A DNA stretch of 64,000 nucleotides from Ascoidea rubescens DSM 1968. Lineage: Eukaryota; Ascomycota; Saccharomycetes; Ascoideales; Ascoideaceae. The position numbers and the translations under genes were made by a program. Positions 9,051-19,290 of the stretch are shown piece after piece. Every line of letters starts with the position of its first letter. Positions within the stretch are counted from its first letter, which is position 1. The notes under the pieces are model-generated. The model saw only the letters and a list, made by a program, of their open reading frames with translations, ran no database searches and was not told where the DNA came from. The stretch is taken from NCBI RefSeq assembly GCF_001661345.1, contig NW_017962924.1:186001-250000 (forward strand). The letters are read 5' to 3'.

Positions 9051-9903
9051 ATGAACTACATTAGACATCAGCCCTTGGATTTGTTGAGTTGTAAGTCTCC
9101 CTTTACTGCTGGTTCTCCAGTTTCTCTTGCTTTTCCAGCTTGGTTTTTTCCGGACTTGGTGACTAACACATTAACAACCCATAAACCTTTCTATTGATCA
9201 CTTAGATATCGACGAGGATATATCTGGTTCTGAAAAAATAAACATCCAGTCAATCATTGATAAAGAACTACTGACCATAAAGGTTAAAAAATATCATCCC
9301 AAGTTGGAATCAATCCTAGAAGAACCCTTTCATTACAATAATCAAACTACTCATAATAATACCAATACCAATACCAATACCAATACTAATGCTAATGCTG
9401 CTATTAACTCAACCATTCTAAATGACATTAAGCGTTTGGAATCAAAATACCACGATAAAATCTACAACGGTGACACCAATTTCGATAACATAGACATCCC
9501 TCTAGAATCTGGAATTGATTTGAATAGATACCAAGTATTTTTCGATGAATCTTCTGGTAATGTCGATTTCACCAAATTATACACATCACTAGCATATTCA
9601 ATCAATCGCTTGGATGCTTTAAAAGTATCTTTATCCTTCATCAACCATGAAAAAAAATTTTGGGACTCAAATAATAACTACAATCAATATCTAATAAACA
9701 ACAATCTCAATCACCAAATTTCCAAAAAAAGAAAATCAATCGATTCCATCAATTCAGAAAGAAAAAGAATTCAACTAGAGAAAAAACCAGTATTTGATTA
9801 TTTACAAAATAAATTTAATGATGATATAAATCACAAAATAAACAATATATGCATCAAAAATAATTATATCAACCCCAACAAAAAACTAACTAATAACGCT
9901 TAA
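9051..9903 (+). CDS. SPF27/BCAS2-family splicing factor (Snt309-like), two exons
   Basis: Joining 9051-9090 to 9206-9903 gives 245 residues from ATG at 9051. The intron (9091-9205, 115 nt) has donor GTAAGT, branch TGACTAAC (about 9160-9167) and acceptor TTAG. Splicing restores the N-terminal motif LDLLSYIDEDISG, which resembles the LPYID motif of human BCAS2. The C-terminal stretch, with SINSERKRIQLE, matches the family's coiled-coil signature (INKERKR.QLE). The family is a subunit of the Prp19/NTC complex, which activates the spliceosome in the nucleus. An Asn-Thr repeat (AATACC units, about 9355-9390) sits between the two conserved parts. The second exon has no ATG near its start, which supports the spliced model. 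Confidence 0.8.
9091..9205 (+). other. Intron of the SPF27/BCAS2-like gene
   Basis: Donor GTAAGT, branch site TGACTAAC and acceptor CACTTAG. It splits a Tyr codon and keeps the frame. Confidence 0.82.
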
Positions 9904-10139
9904 AAAAATAACTTTTAAAAGGAATGAAAAAAAAAAAAAAAAAGAACTCTATACTACTACTCCAAAAGATTACTATATCTCAATCAAATCTAAAAAATCC
10001 TTGATAGAAAAAAAAAACTGAATTGAAATACATTGATTGAAACGATAAAATACACTGTTGATACATTGTTATTACATTAGCAACACATCATTAACATATC
10101 AAAAGCCATTAATATGTAAATTCTTTAAATTGTTTATTT

Positions 10140-13100
10140 TTATCCTTTTTTTGGTTTACCATTGATAATGTTTATATTATTCATCATAGATTTATGAATT
10201 GGTGTATCTGCTATCGGTATTGGTATTTTAATTTGATTCTCTTGCTCATCTTTGTCTACTAAAATTGGTCGTGAGATTTTATTACTACCCTTCATGAAAA
10301 ATCTATTGTTGGCTTTAGAATTGATATCACTGAAATGTATCGGTGTTAATGCTACTCTTAGTTCTTTTAACTGTTGTTTTATATTGTTCGTCTGTTTGTT
10401 TTCATTGTTATCCTTTTTAATCTTATACATTTTATTTTTTGAAACATCCAATAAGGTATCCTCGATCTGTTCTTTACTATGTTTTCCTTTGCCACCATTA
10501 TATTTGTCCAAGGGTCCAACATCTTTAATATCACCACCATTTTCATCGTTTTCATTCTTGTCTTGCAATGCCAACTCATTTGCCAATTCATATACATCTT
10601 CTAATTTTAAGTTTTCAATTTGTTTAAATCCATGTAACTCATTCAACTCAAATATTATATCTTGATCACTTTTAAATTTTGGTAAAACTTTTGGGTAACT
10701 GGTAATTTTATTTTCTTCAATTTCTTTCTCAATTTTTTTTTCTTCCTCACTTTCTAATAAAAATTCTGCTTGTCCAATTGTTCCTGCTATTTTATCAAAC
10801 TGATTATTAGATAGTTTTCTATATTCTTCCTTCTTCATTTTGTCATCATCAATAAATTCTTTGATAATTCTTTCTTTTATACTTTCAGTAATGTTTTGCT
10901 TTAATTTGTTAATACTTTCATCCATTAAATCAAATGAACTTTTTTGATTTAAATCTAGCAAACTAACGATTTGATTAATACCTTTCGCATTTTGTTTATT
11001 ATCCTCCACGATACTATTCAGATAACTGTCTAGTTTATCTAAATATATTGTCTTGTCAATGTTACTCAAAAAGGTTTTCATTATATCGTTATTTTGTCGG
11101 ATATTTTCATTATGAATAAACTGTTTAAATTTTTCAAATTTTCCGTTTGTCTCTTGAGAAGCCCCATTGATCACTTCTTCTAGTTTCTTTAATTCTTGAT
11201 TATTAATGCTTTCATTTCGAAGCTTTTGTTTAGATTCTACTATTTTTTCAATTGTTTTTTGATGAGATTGCATTTCTAAACCAAACCCATTGCTAATATC
11301 TCCTAATTTATTTGAAATTTTGTTAAGATTATTTTGAATTCTTTCATTATTTTTAGTTTTATGATTTTCTATCAATTTCGTTATTTCTTTCAACAATACA
11401 TCATTTGAATCTTTGCTAATTTGATCTTCATTTGCAATAAAATCTATTATTTGCTTCGTGGTGTTTTTCAATAAATTTGAATAGCTGGTTCTACTAGTTA
11501 TTAACTTTCCCTTAAGATCCTGTATTTGTTGCTCCTGTTCCACCAATCTATCACTTATATAGTTGAATGTCGAGTTTATTTCTGTTTTAATTTTAGCAAA
11601 ATTATCATTTAAATCTTGATTAATGGATAACAAATTTTCGGTTAAGTTTTCCTCAAAAGTTTTAAAATTAGACAAGATTTCATTCAATCTTGAAATAATC
11701 TTTTCTTTAATATCCTTTTTAATATTTTGAATCTCAGTGACATTTTTAATCATGCTTTCTGTGTTTGTAGCCGTTTTATTTGTCATAGTAATTATATTAT
11801 TCTTCACTTTTTCCGATATTTTATTCAATTCATCTGCTAATTCAGCTAAATCGCTATTTTTCACTTGAATAAATTCTTCGATATTGGAGCTAAGACTGTT
11901 TATATTTGTAAAATGGTTTTTCATGTATTTTTCCAATTCAGGCTTTAATTTTATAGTCTTTTTTTTCAAATTTTGCACGATAACAGAATTCTTTTTTAGT
12001 AGCATATTTTTTGAAATAATCAAGTTGTGCATTTTGCTTTTTTGCAACAGTATCTGATTCAAAGTATTTATTAAATTTAATGAAATATCTTCCAATTGTT
12101 TTTCATTGTTTTGATGGTTCATTTTAACTTTACTTTCGAGTAAAAATTTCTTTATTGATATTTTCAAATTTTTTTCAATCTCATCAAAGTTTTGCTGCAA
12201 ATTTCTAAAATTTTCCTTTAATGCTTCTAACTGTAATGTTTTCTTTTCTAACTCTACTGCCAGTTCCTCATTTTTTTCTTTAATTTTTTTAATATTCGAT
12301 TCTAAGTAATTGATTCGTAGTTTTTGGTCATCAATCATAATTTTCCGACTTTCACTCTCTTCAGTTATTTCCTTGTAGCTGTCTGCTGATAGATATATCC
12401 CATTTTTTAATCTTGTGGCAGAAAGTTCATCTCTTAATTTTCCAATTTCTTGAATATACTCTTTAATAAGAAGTTTTTTAGAAACAGACTGATTAATCTG
12501 AGGTTTATTTTTTATATTTTTAGCTCTATTTGCGTATTCTAATGTGCTCAATGTCTCCTCAAGGCTAACTTTTGCTGGTGAAATCGTAGCAATTATACAA
12601 GTTTTAGTTTGTCCTCCTAAAGAATCTTGCAATAACCTTGTAAGTTTTGATTCTCTATAAGGAATGTGTGAAAGATTATCCACCAAAGCATTGATAACTC
12701 TTCCTAATGTTAATAAGCTCTGGTTGTTGATTCCAGCTTCTCTAGCTCTTTTATTTTCAGCACCAGATCGATTTATATTTTCAGATCCTGCTAAGTCAAC
12801 AAGATTCAATTTTCCAACCTTATAGTATTCATTGGCACCATCTAAATTAAAATTTGTATCTTTGGAGTTATCGTTATCTTGTTTAATCATTACTGTTATT
12901 GTGAACACTGTATGAGATCTTGATGAAAGATCGTTACAATGAGTAGCAGCGACTTGTCTTTTATAAGATCCCTCGGATAATAATTTTAGACCCTCCACAG
13001 CATTCTTGATAAAAATTTCTTCCATTCCTTGCACAATAATTGATTTTTTGCTTGGATCGTCATATATTTTAACCCTTCTTTCACTTGAGTACTCACTAAG

Positions 13101-13991
13101 TAATAAATCTTTTAATTCTTCATTATACAATTCTATAAATGAAACCTTTACAATGTGCTCAGGAAACTTTTTAAGAATTTTGAATAGTTTTACTAATGTT
13201 CTTGGTATTATCCCAGCATTTTCACTAAGTTTTATAGAATCGTTTTCTGTATTATCAATTGAAGTTGATGGAGAACAAGTTGCTGAAGAAGTTGCTGAAG
13301 AAGATTTTGAGTCACTTGGTGGAATTTGTATATCACCCGACATGGTATATGTTTTGCCTGTGCCAGTTTGGCCATATGCAAAAACAGTACAATTATACCC
13401 ATCTAAGACTTCATCTAAAAAATTAGAGGCTACTGAATCAAAAATTGTTTCTTGATCCGATTCAAATCCAAAAACTCTGTCAAATGTATATGTTTTAGTT
13501 TTACCACAAGACAGATTTCCAGTTTTTAAAATGACATCTTTACCCATATGCCCTAGTGTTGAAACAACCACACCACTATTTTCTTTAATTTCTCTTTCAT
13601 TTCTTGAACGACATCGAACAAATACAGATATATTCGATTCCTCAAAATTACTTGTATTTCTAGAAATACCATTATTATTGTTGTTGTTATTATTTAGATT
13701 ATTTGATTGACCACGATTATGAATTAATTTTGGTTTTGAAAAAGAGTTTATAGATTCTCGTTTGATAGTCTTATCCTGATTGCGTTGGTTGTTGGAATTA
13801 TTTTGATTTTTTGAAAAATTGTAATTGCCCGTATTACTACTTCTCTTTGATCCAGATAGCTTATTATTAAAGCTGGTGTCCATTGAGGCTCTAGTTCTTT
13901 TATTGGAGGAGGAATCCATGGAATCATTTGAAGAATGTCTTTTCATTTTTACTGGATAGGAGTCTCTTGAATAATTGCTCATCTGCGCCAT
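10140..13991 (-). CDS. Kinesin-5 (BimC family, Cin8/Kip1-like) spindle motor
   Basis: 1283 residues from ATG at 13989-13991. A plus-end-directed tetrameric motor that crosslinks and slides antiparallel spindle microtubules. After a basic, Asn-rich head of about 115 residues, the motor domain covers roughly 117-500. It has P-loop GQTGTGKT (near 206), switch I SSRSH, switch II DLAGSE, the microtubule-binding HIPYRESKLTRLLQDSLGG, and a neck start near RAKNIKNKPQINQ. A long helical stalk follows (about 510-1100). Near residue 1213 the sequence LRVALTPIHFSDI resembles a BimC box with a Cdk-type Thr-Pro. It is longer than S. cerevisiae Cin8 (~1000) or Kip1 (~1110). Which of the two it corresponds to is not clear. 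An insert rich in Ser/Thr/Ala (SATSSATCSPSTS) sits in the motor just after the P-loop strand. Confidence 0.95.
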   Translation of the reverse strand: MAQMSNYSRDSYPVKMKRHSSNDSMDSSSNKRTRASMDTSFNNKLSGSKRSSNTGNYNFSKNQNNSNNQRNQDKTIKRESINSFSKPKLIHNRGQSNNLNNNNNNNNGISRNTSNFEESNISVFVRCRSRNEREIKENSGVVVSTLGHMGKDVILKTGNLSCGKTKTYTFDRVFGFESDQETIFDSVASNFLDEVLDGYNCTVFAYGQTGTGKTYTMSGDIQIPPSDSKSSSATSSATCSPSTSIDNTENDSIKLSENAGIIPRTLVKLFKILKKFPEHIVKVSFIELYNEELKDLLLSEYSSERRVKIYDDPSKKSIIVQGMEEIFIKNAVEGLKLLSEGSYKRQVAATHCNDLSSRSHTVFTITVMIKQDNDNSKDTNFNLDGANEYYKVGKLNLVDLAGSENINRSGAENKRAREAGINNQSLLTLGRVINALVDNLSHIPYRESKLTRLLQDSLGGQTKTCIIATISPAKVSLEETLSTLEYANRAKNIKNKPQINQSVSKKLLIKEYIQEIGKLRDELSATRLKNGIYLSADSYKEITEESESRKIMIDDQKLRINYLESNIKKIKEKNEELAVELEKKTLQLEALKENFRNLQQNFDEIEKNLKISIKKFLLESKVKMNHQNNEKQLEDISLNLINTLNQILLQKSKMHNLIISKNMLLKKNSVIVQNLKKKTIKLKPELEKYMKNHFTNINSLSSNIEEFIQVKNSDLAELADELNKISEKVKNNIITMTNKTATNTESMIKNVTEIQNIKKDIKEKIISRLNEILSNFKTFEENLTENLLSINQDLNDNFAKIKTEINSTFNYISDRLVEQEQQIQDLKGKLITSRTSYSNLLKNTTKQIIDFIANEDQISKDSNDVLLKEITKLIENHKTKNNERIQNNLNKISNKLGDISNGFGLEMQSHQKTIEKIVESKQKLRNESINNQELKKLEEVINGASQETNGKFEKFKQFIHNENIRQNNDIMKTFLSNIDKTIYLDKLDSYLNSIVEDNKQNAKGINQIVSLLDLNQKSSFDLMDESINKLKQNITESIKERIIKEFIDDDKMKKEEYRKLSNNQFDKIAGTIGQAEFLLESEEEKKIEKEIEENKITSYPKVLPKFKSDQDIIFELNELHGFKQIENLKLEDVYELANELALQDKNENDENGGDIKDVGPLDKYNGGKGKHSKEQIEDTLLDVSKNKMYKIKKDNNENKQTNNIKQQLKELRVALTPIHFSDINSKANNRFFMKGSNKISRPILVDKDEQENQIKIPIPIADTPIHKSMMNNINIINGKPKKG

Positions 13992-14495
13992 ACTAGAGTG
14001 AAGCAGTAAGTTTTATTCAATCCGAAAAGTGTGGTATGATGTAAATAGTCTTGCAAAATTAATAATAGAGGTATCGGCTAGCAATTCTTTGGATTATATA
14101 AAGCACCAATTCCCAGATTATGCTTTGTGATATTTATTTTTTTTTTAATTTTGGATGCTCAAAAAGTAAACATCCATATCAAGAAGGGTTGGGAGCGTTT
14201 GGTCAACAGATCACGTTTATAAGCTCAAAACAGTGATATTGAAATAGGCAATTCAGTTTTCGATGTTTCCTATTTTAAAGGGCGTAATTAGGCATATTTT
14301 GATAGCACGGTCAGTGTTGTTCGGAAAAACCCCACTATTGTTTCTGAAACTGCTTGTGCTGTGTGTTAACAACTGGTCACATCAAACTCTATAGATCCAG
14401 ATAATAAATTATTTGCTTACTCTTCCTCCAGATCCGCCATTTGGTGTCTTTAAAACAAAGAACACTTTATGGATGATACTTGTGAACTTCCTTTA

Positions 14496-14526
14496 TTTAA
14501 TATAAATTGATACAATTTATATTAAA
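14496..14526. repeat. Perfect inverted repeat, 14-bp arms, 3-nt loop
   Basis: TTTAATATAAATTG, ATA, then CAATTTATATTAAA: a perfect hairpin/cruciform sequence about 500 bp upstream of the kinesin ATG. Function unknown. Confidence 0.85.
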
Positions 14527-14974
14527 GGATGTTTTGCAGTCAATGCCAAATTATTTTAATGTTTATTGATAGTCAAACTATTTTAAGTTTGGACAATAAT
14601 TATTATTTTGCTTACAATATTAATTTCAATTATCATTTGTTGCTGCCGATTGCTATTTAGTAGAAAATTATTTTAACAGAAACTTCTTTTTAGTATTATA
14701 TTCAGAGTTAAGGAATAAAAACATAATGGTTTTAAGAACATTTTAAAATATTTTACCGTTGCAAGAAATAAACATTGATAGCTTTGTTTATTTAAATATA
14801 ATAAATTTACAACAATCAATCTTCAAACATAAACCCACAATAAATTCTAGTTATTGTTGCAAAATAGTACCTGGATACTTCAAAATATTTTAAGACCTTT
14901 TTTGGATTTTGTTTTTACTAATAGCTATTAATTTTTATTAATTGTTTTGAGTGTGTTAGTGGATTGACTTTATT

Positions 14975-15006
14975 TGTTTTGTTGTTTTGTTGTTTTGTTG
15001 TTTTAT
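14975..15006. repeat. TTTTGTTG tandem repeat
   Basis: About four units of TTTTGTTG in the gene-free region. Confidence 0.8.
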
Positions 15007-17643
15007 TTTGCTTTATTATATGAACAATAGAAATTAAGTTTATTTTCACATAAATTTTTGTTTCTGAGCAAAGTTGAAGTTTGATATTTTTGAATCATCA
15101 ATTCTATTCGTTATATGAGTATTAATTACATTTATTATGTTTGATAAAAACAGAAAATTGTTAACCTTATACACAAACAAAGATTATGTTGTTATTGTTG
15201 TTTTCTTTTGCAAAAGATAAAGAGGTAGCTTAAATAAAATAAAAAATTGAGGAATTAGAAGACATTACCCAATTTGTTTGTGCGATTTTTATAATCGAGC
15301 TATATTTGCCTTTTGTGATATTGATTTTTACAAAACAAAAAATTAAATCGAATTTTTTCTAACTCTAATTGGTTGTATCTATTGCATTTTGGTTTGTATA
15401 CCTGCTGCGTAAAAGTATTAACCTTCGGTTTATTGTTGAATTGACAAGATGCTTGAATGTGGTGATGATGTAGGGAGGGAAAAACACTCTATTGTTTGAT
15501 TATGTTTTAGGAAGAATATGTGCTTTTTCAGGGATTTAAATTTCCAGTAATTTTAATAAAGTGCAGCACAAAACAAGCAAATGCAAACAAATAGTTCAAC
15601 CGAAATTATAATTTTTTTACTTCTATTTTCGATCAAGAGCTCGTAGTTCGTAATCTGTGATTGAATCCTCGGAAGGCCATCAAATCATGTGGTTATGGAA
15701 TATCCGGGAGGGACCGGTACAGTTTCCCGTGATCCATAATAGAACAGTGTCTCAAATAACTAGTGTGTTTTATCGATATTGATAAATTTCATGATGAGTG
15801 ATTATTATTATCTAGCATTCTTGAATTTAAATCAATACAGTATTTGCTTTCTACCTGATGAATAATACTCGATGAATTTTTATTACGAATGGTGGACAGT
15901 GTTGTATGATATTGGGTAGGGAGACATTTTATAGTGGAAAGAAAAATATCGCATCATGTGTTTAAAGATTTTAAAGTTGTTTAGTCTTCTACAACGAAAG
16001 AATCAGTTATATTTGAAATTTTAATTTTCAAAAGATGACGTTGAATTAAAAGATGTGAAATGTTTACAAAAAGTTGGACAAAAAAAATAAATTTCTTAGC
16101 AATCAAACGACCATTTTAGTTTTTCAAATTGAAGGTAAAAATTATTTGAGCGATTAGCAAAAATTTTACTTTTAAAAAATTTGCTATTTTGTTGTTGTTA
16201 GATAAAATGAAAGAACATTTCACATGTAATCGTGCTATAACAAACCAATTACTCTCTAAAAAGACCGATAATTATGCACAATTAGTTAGGAAGGTTGTCA
16301 AAGCTTAATTTTCATTGATATGTCGATTCCTTCCAAGGAATTACCCGGAATGGGAGTTGTACATTTGGATTTGTGTAAGCGTTTATCTTCTGTAAAAAAA
16401 TAATTGTAACATTATTAAAAATTTTAACTTATAAGTTGGCTTTTAAGAACAACAGCCATAAGGTTTTGATTATGATTTTTGCTTTCCAGCAGGTGGCTAG
16501 CTTACAAATAGTGTTTCAATTGGAAAAAATAATTACATGATCAGTTTTAATTTTGTATTCTACCATATTGCCATATCGTCATATTATCATATTATTAGAT
16601 TATCAAATTATCAGATTATTTGAAAGAATTATTTAACTCAAGCTGTGATTTGTTTTAGGGTTGGTTTGTTTTAGAGTTTTTGACCAATGGAATTGCTGAT
16701 TAACATGTTGATCATTTCAGGACTTGGATTATTGGAGGTTTCGTAAACACTCATCTCAAAGACTAGTCAGATGAGCTTCAGCACATGATTCATAAACAGA
16801 TCTGCCGATGGAAGGTAATAGCATAGCAAAGAGAGACAGAAGTGATGAGAAACCACACAGAAGGCAAGCAAAATGAAAACTGCTAAAGCAGTGATGAAGA
16901 GACAAATGCATCCAATTAAAACAGGAGAGATCACCCGTGTACTGTTGATTGGCACAATTCCTGAAAAGAAAATACGACTGTCGGCAATAGTACACTCACC
17001 TCTTCAATTGGGATAATTTCTTTCAAGCCATTTCAAAACAGGGTGCATATTTGCACATGTGTCAGCAGCAATGGCGCGTCTAGGTGCCGGATCTGCGGTG
17101 AACTTTTAGAGAATTGCTGATTCATTCCAGACATTTCATGTTGGTGATTTAATCCATTTAACTGTTTCAAAAAATATTGCTACCTTTTGTTGTTGAAGAA
17201 ACAGGTCAAGTTCTGCTTTTTGGAATCTGTTTGTGGAATTTGGATGGTATTTTTACGACAGGACCTTTTATAGAAGAAGTGTTTTGCTGCTCTGGTTTTT
17301 TTTGTTTTTTTGTTCTTTTGTGGTATATCTTCCAGGTGTTTTTTGTGCGATTGAAATGGCGGTCTTTTGCTGTTGTTTGCACAGTTATCAGACTTGAATA
17401 TTTTCTTTGAAATGGCTCGTTTTAAGAGTGCTTCTGTTGTTATCTCAATTGTTTTTTCTTAGTACCTAGTTATAAGAAGAATCCATCAATCAATCAATTT
17501 TGCAGCTTCATATCTAAGTTTTCTTGAAAATTAATAATCTTGCAGTAATAAATTAGGTTAATTTGCTTTCTTCCACTTCCAAAAGGAGTTTCTTGCTTAT
17601 TATTCTCATCAGTTCGATTTAAAGTATTTCCAGGTATTTCTAG

Positions 17644-18689
17644 ATGACTGGCATTATCGCGTTATCTTTCCTCTTATACCAATTGAATAGAAGGTATAGA
17701 CAGCTATCAGATAATATAATTGGCACTGTTTTCGATCCATATAGAGATGTTGTTTTAATCACTGGTGGTTGTTCTGGTCTAGGAAAAGAATTGGTTTCTG
17801 TATTTCGCAAAAAGGGCGCCAAAGTTGTTGTGTTTGACATTGACATATCAAACTCTTCTAATAAGTTTGAAGGTGTTCATTACTATAAATGCGATGTTAG
17901 CGATCGAAAACAAGTTTTAAAAAACGCTGATTTAGTTAAGAAGGACATTGGGATTATAACTATATTGATCAATAATGCTGGCATTACTACAGGAAAAAGC
18001 ATTGTGGATTTAAGCTATCAGGAAATCGAAAAGACTATACAAATTAACTTGTTGTCGAATTTTTATACTATCAAGGCATTTCTTCCTGATATGTTGAAAA
18101 TAAGAAGAGGCTACATTGTTACAATTGCATCTGTACTTGGGTATATGTCTCCAGCCAGACTTAGTATGTGGTTACCATTTTTCAATTGATAATATCCTCA
18201 CTCATATTGTATCATGCTACCATCTCTAAATGAACTCGTTCAACTAATTATTATAAAATAGGCGCTTATGGTGCTTCAAAATCTGGATTGATTGCTCTTC
18301 ATGAGTCTCTAACATACGAATTAGGTCCTCCTTCGTTAACTCCAACTGGGGTTAAGACGTTGCTTGTTTGTCCAGGTCAATTGAGAACTAATATGTTTAA
18401 TGGAGTGACAACACCTAATCCTATTTTAGCTCCTGAGCTTGACCCTCATTATCTTGCAAAATTTGTTTTATCATCTGTGCAATTAGGTAGAAGAGGTGAA
18501 GTAAAGTTGCCGTTTTATGGAAATTTTCTTCCAATCTTTAGGGCTTTACCATGGCAAATCACTGAAAGAGTTCGAAATTACTCTGGTGTTGATAGAGGTA
18601 TGAATTCTTATAAACGTTTAATTCCTAAAACTGAAAATACAAGTTTAGTTGCAACCCCAGAATCAGGACTAGATCTTAAAACAAATTAA
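17644..18689 (+). CDS. Membrane-anchored short-chain dehydrogenase/reductase, two exons
   Basis: Joining 17644-18163 to 18262-18689 gives 315 residues from ATG at 17644. The first exon starts with a hydrophobic segment (GIIALSFLLYQL), a likely membrane anchor. It then shows the NAD(P)-binding motif ITGGCSGLGKEL, the core NNAG and a catalytic Ser (VTIASVLGYMS). Splicing completes the active site: ...PARLSAYGASKSG, where Tyr and Lys form the YxxxK pair. Without splicing the frame ends at 18189 and lacks the catalytic Tyr. The intron has donor GTATGT, an ACTAAT branch and an AATAG acceptor. The pattern is that of the SDR16C-like class (retinol or acyl-dihydroxyacetone type, and yeast YDL114W-like proteins); the substrate cannot be predicted. 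Confidence 0.9.
18164..18261 (+). other. Intron of the short-chain dehydrogenase gene
   Basis: 98 nt, donor GTATGTG, branch CAACTAAT about 15 nt before the acceptor ATAG. It joins the split Ser codon just before the catalytic YGASK. Confidence 0.88.
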
Positions 18690-19290
18690 AATTTTTTTTA
18701 TTTTATTTTATTTTACTTTTTTTATAATATTTAATTAAATTCTATAGTATCTTTAAATAAATGCAAACAGTTTAAAAAATTTTAGGTACTCTCATTGAAT
18801 TATAGTGCTTTGAATTATAGTGCTTTGAATTGTTTCAAAATTAAGTTCCTATATATTAAATCTCAGACAAAAAAACAACAACAAAAAAATGAAAAAAAAA
18901 AATGAATGTAGTTAAGAATATAAACAATTTAATGAAAGCAGTTCAAATGATAAAAAGTAAAAAACAAGAATGTCAAAAAATAAAATAAATCTGTGAAGAC
19001 TGTTAATAATACTATAGATGCAGTCAAATATATAATTTAATGAAGAAAATTGGAAGACAGAGAAAAAAAATAAATCAGTGCTTTCTAGATGGGAGTGAAA
19101 AATGATAACTAATGACAAAAAAATGACGTGGTTTTTTTTAAAAAATGGCATGAACAACCAGAAAGAAAGAAGAAAAAAAGAATAACACAACACGATAATA
19201 GTAACAAAAGAGAAAAAAAAGAAGTGGAAATCAAAGTAAAAACACAAACAAAGAATATAGAAATAGTCTTGAAAACTGGATGATCGAGCG
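18690..19290. other. Convergent 3' intergenic region
   Basis: 600 bp of A/T-rich 3' flank between the dehydrogenase (+) and the zinc-finger gene (-). It begins with a TTTTA run, and an 18-bp direct duplication (GAATTATAGTGCTTTGAATT type) lies near 18796-18830. No gene seen. Confidence 0.5.

Larger units (their letters stand above)
13992..17643. other. 3.6-kb region without a convincing gene
   Basis: It lies between the kinesin start (-) and the dehydrogenase start (+), so both ends should be promoters. I see no long open frame. Points of structure: a perfect 14-bp-arm palindrome (14496-14526), a TTTTGTTG repeat (about 14975-15006), a GC-richer patch with paired CCGGGA/TCCCG segments (about 15640-15760), and a small leftward open frame with one hydrophobic stretch (16767-16955) that I cannot support as a gene. 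No tRNA, 5S or spliceosomal RNA signature was recognised. Confidence 0.4.

Noticed and set aside
15661-15680. B-box-like TGATTGAATCC as evidence for a tRNA
   Set aside because: No acceptor, D-arm or anticodon stem can be formed around it.
16321-16375. Possible first exon (MSIPSKELPGMGVVHLDL) before a GTAAGC
   Set aside because: No acceptor gives a continuing frame, the donor is non-consensus, and no family is recognised.
16767-16955. 62-codon leftward frame with a hydrophobic segment, possibly joined to an upstream exon through a GTGAGT/TTTTCAG pair
   Set aside because: The proposed intron would be about 40 nt with no branch site, and the frames on either side do not join in phase.
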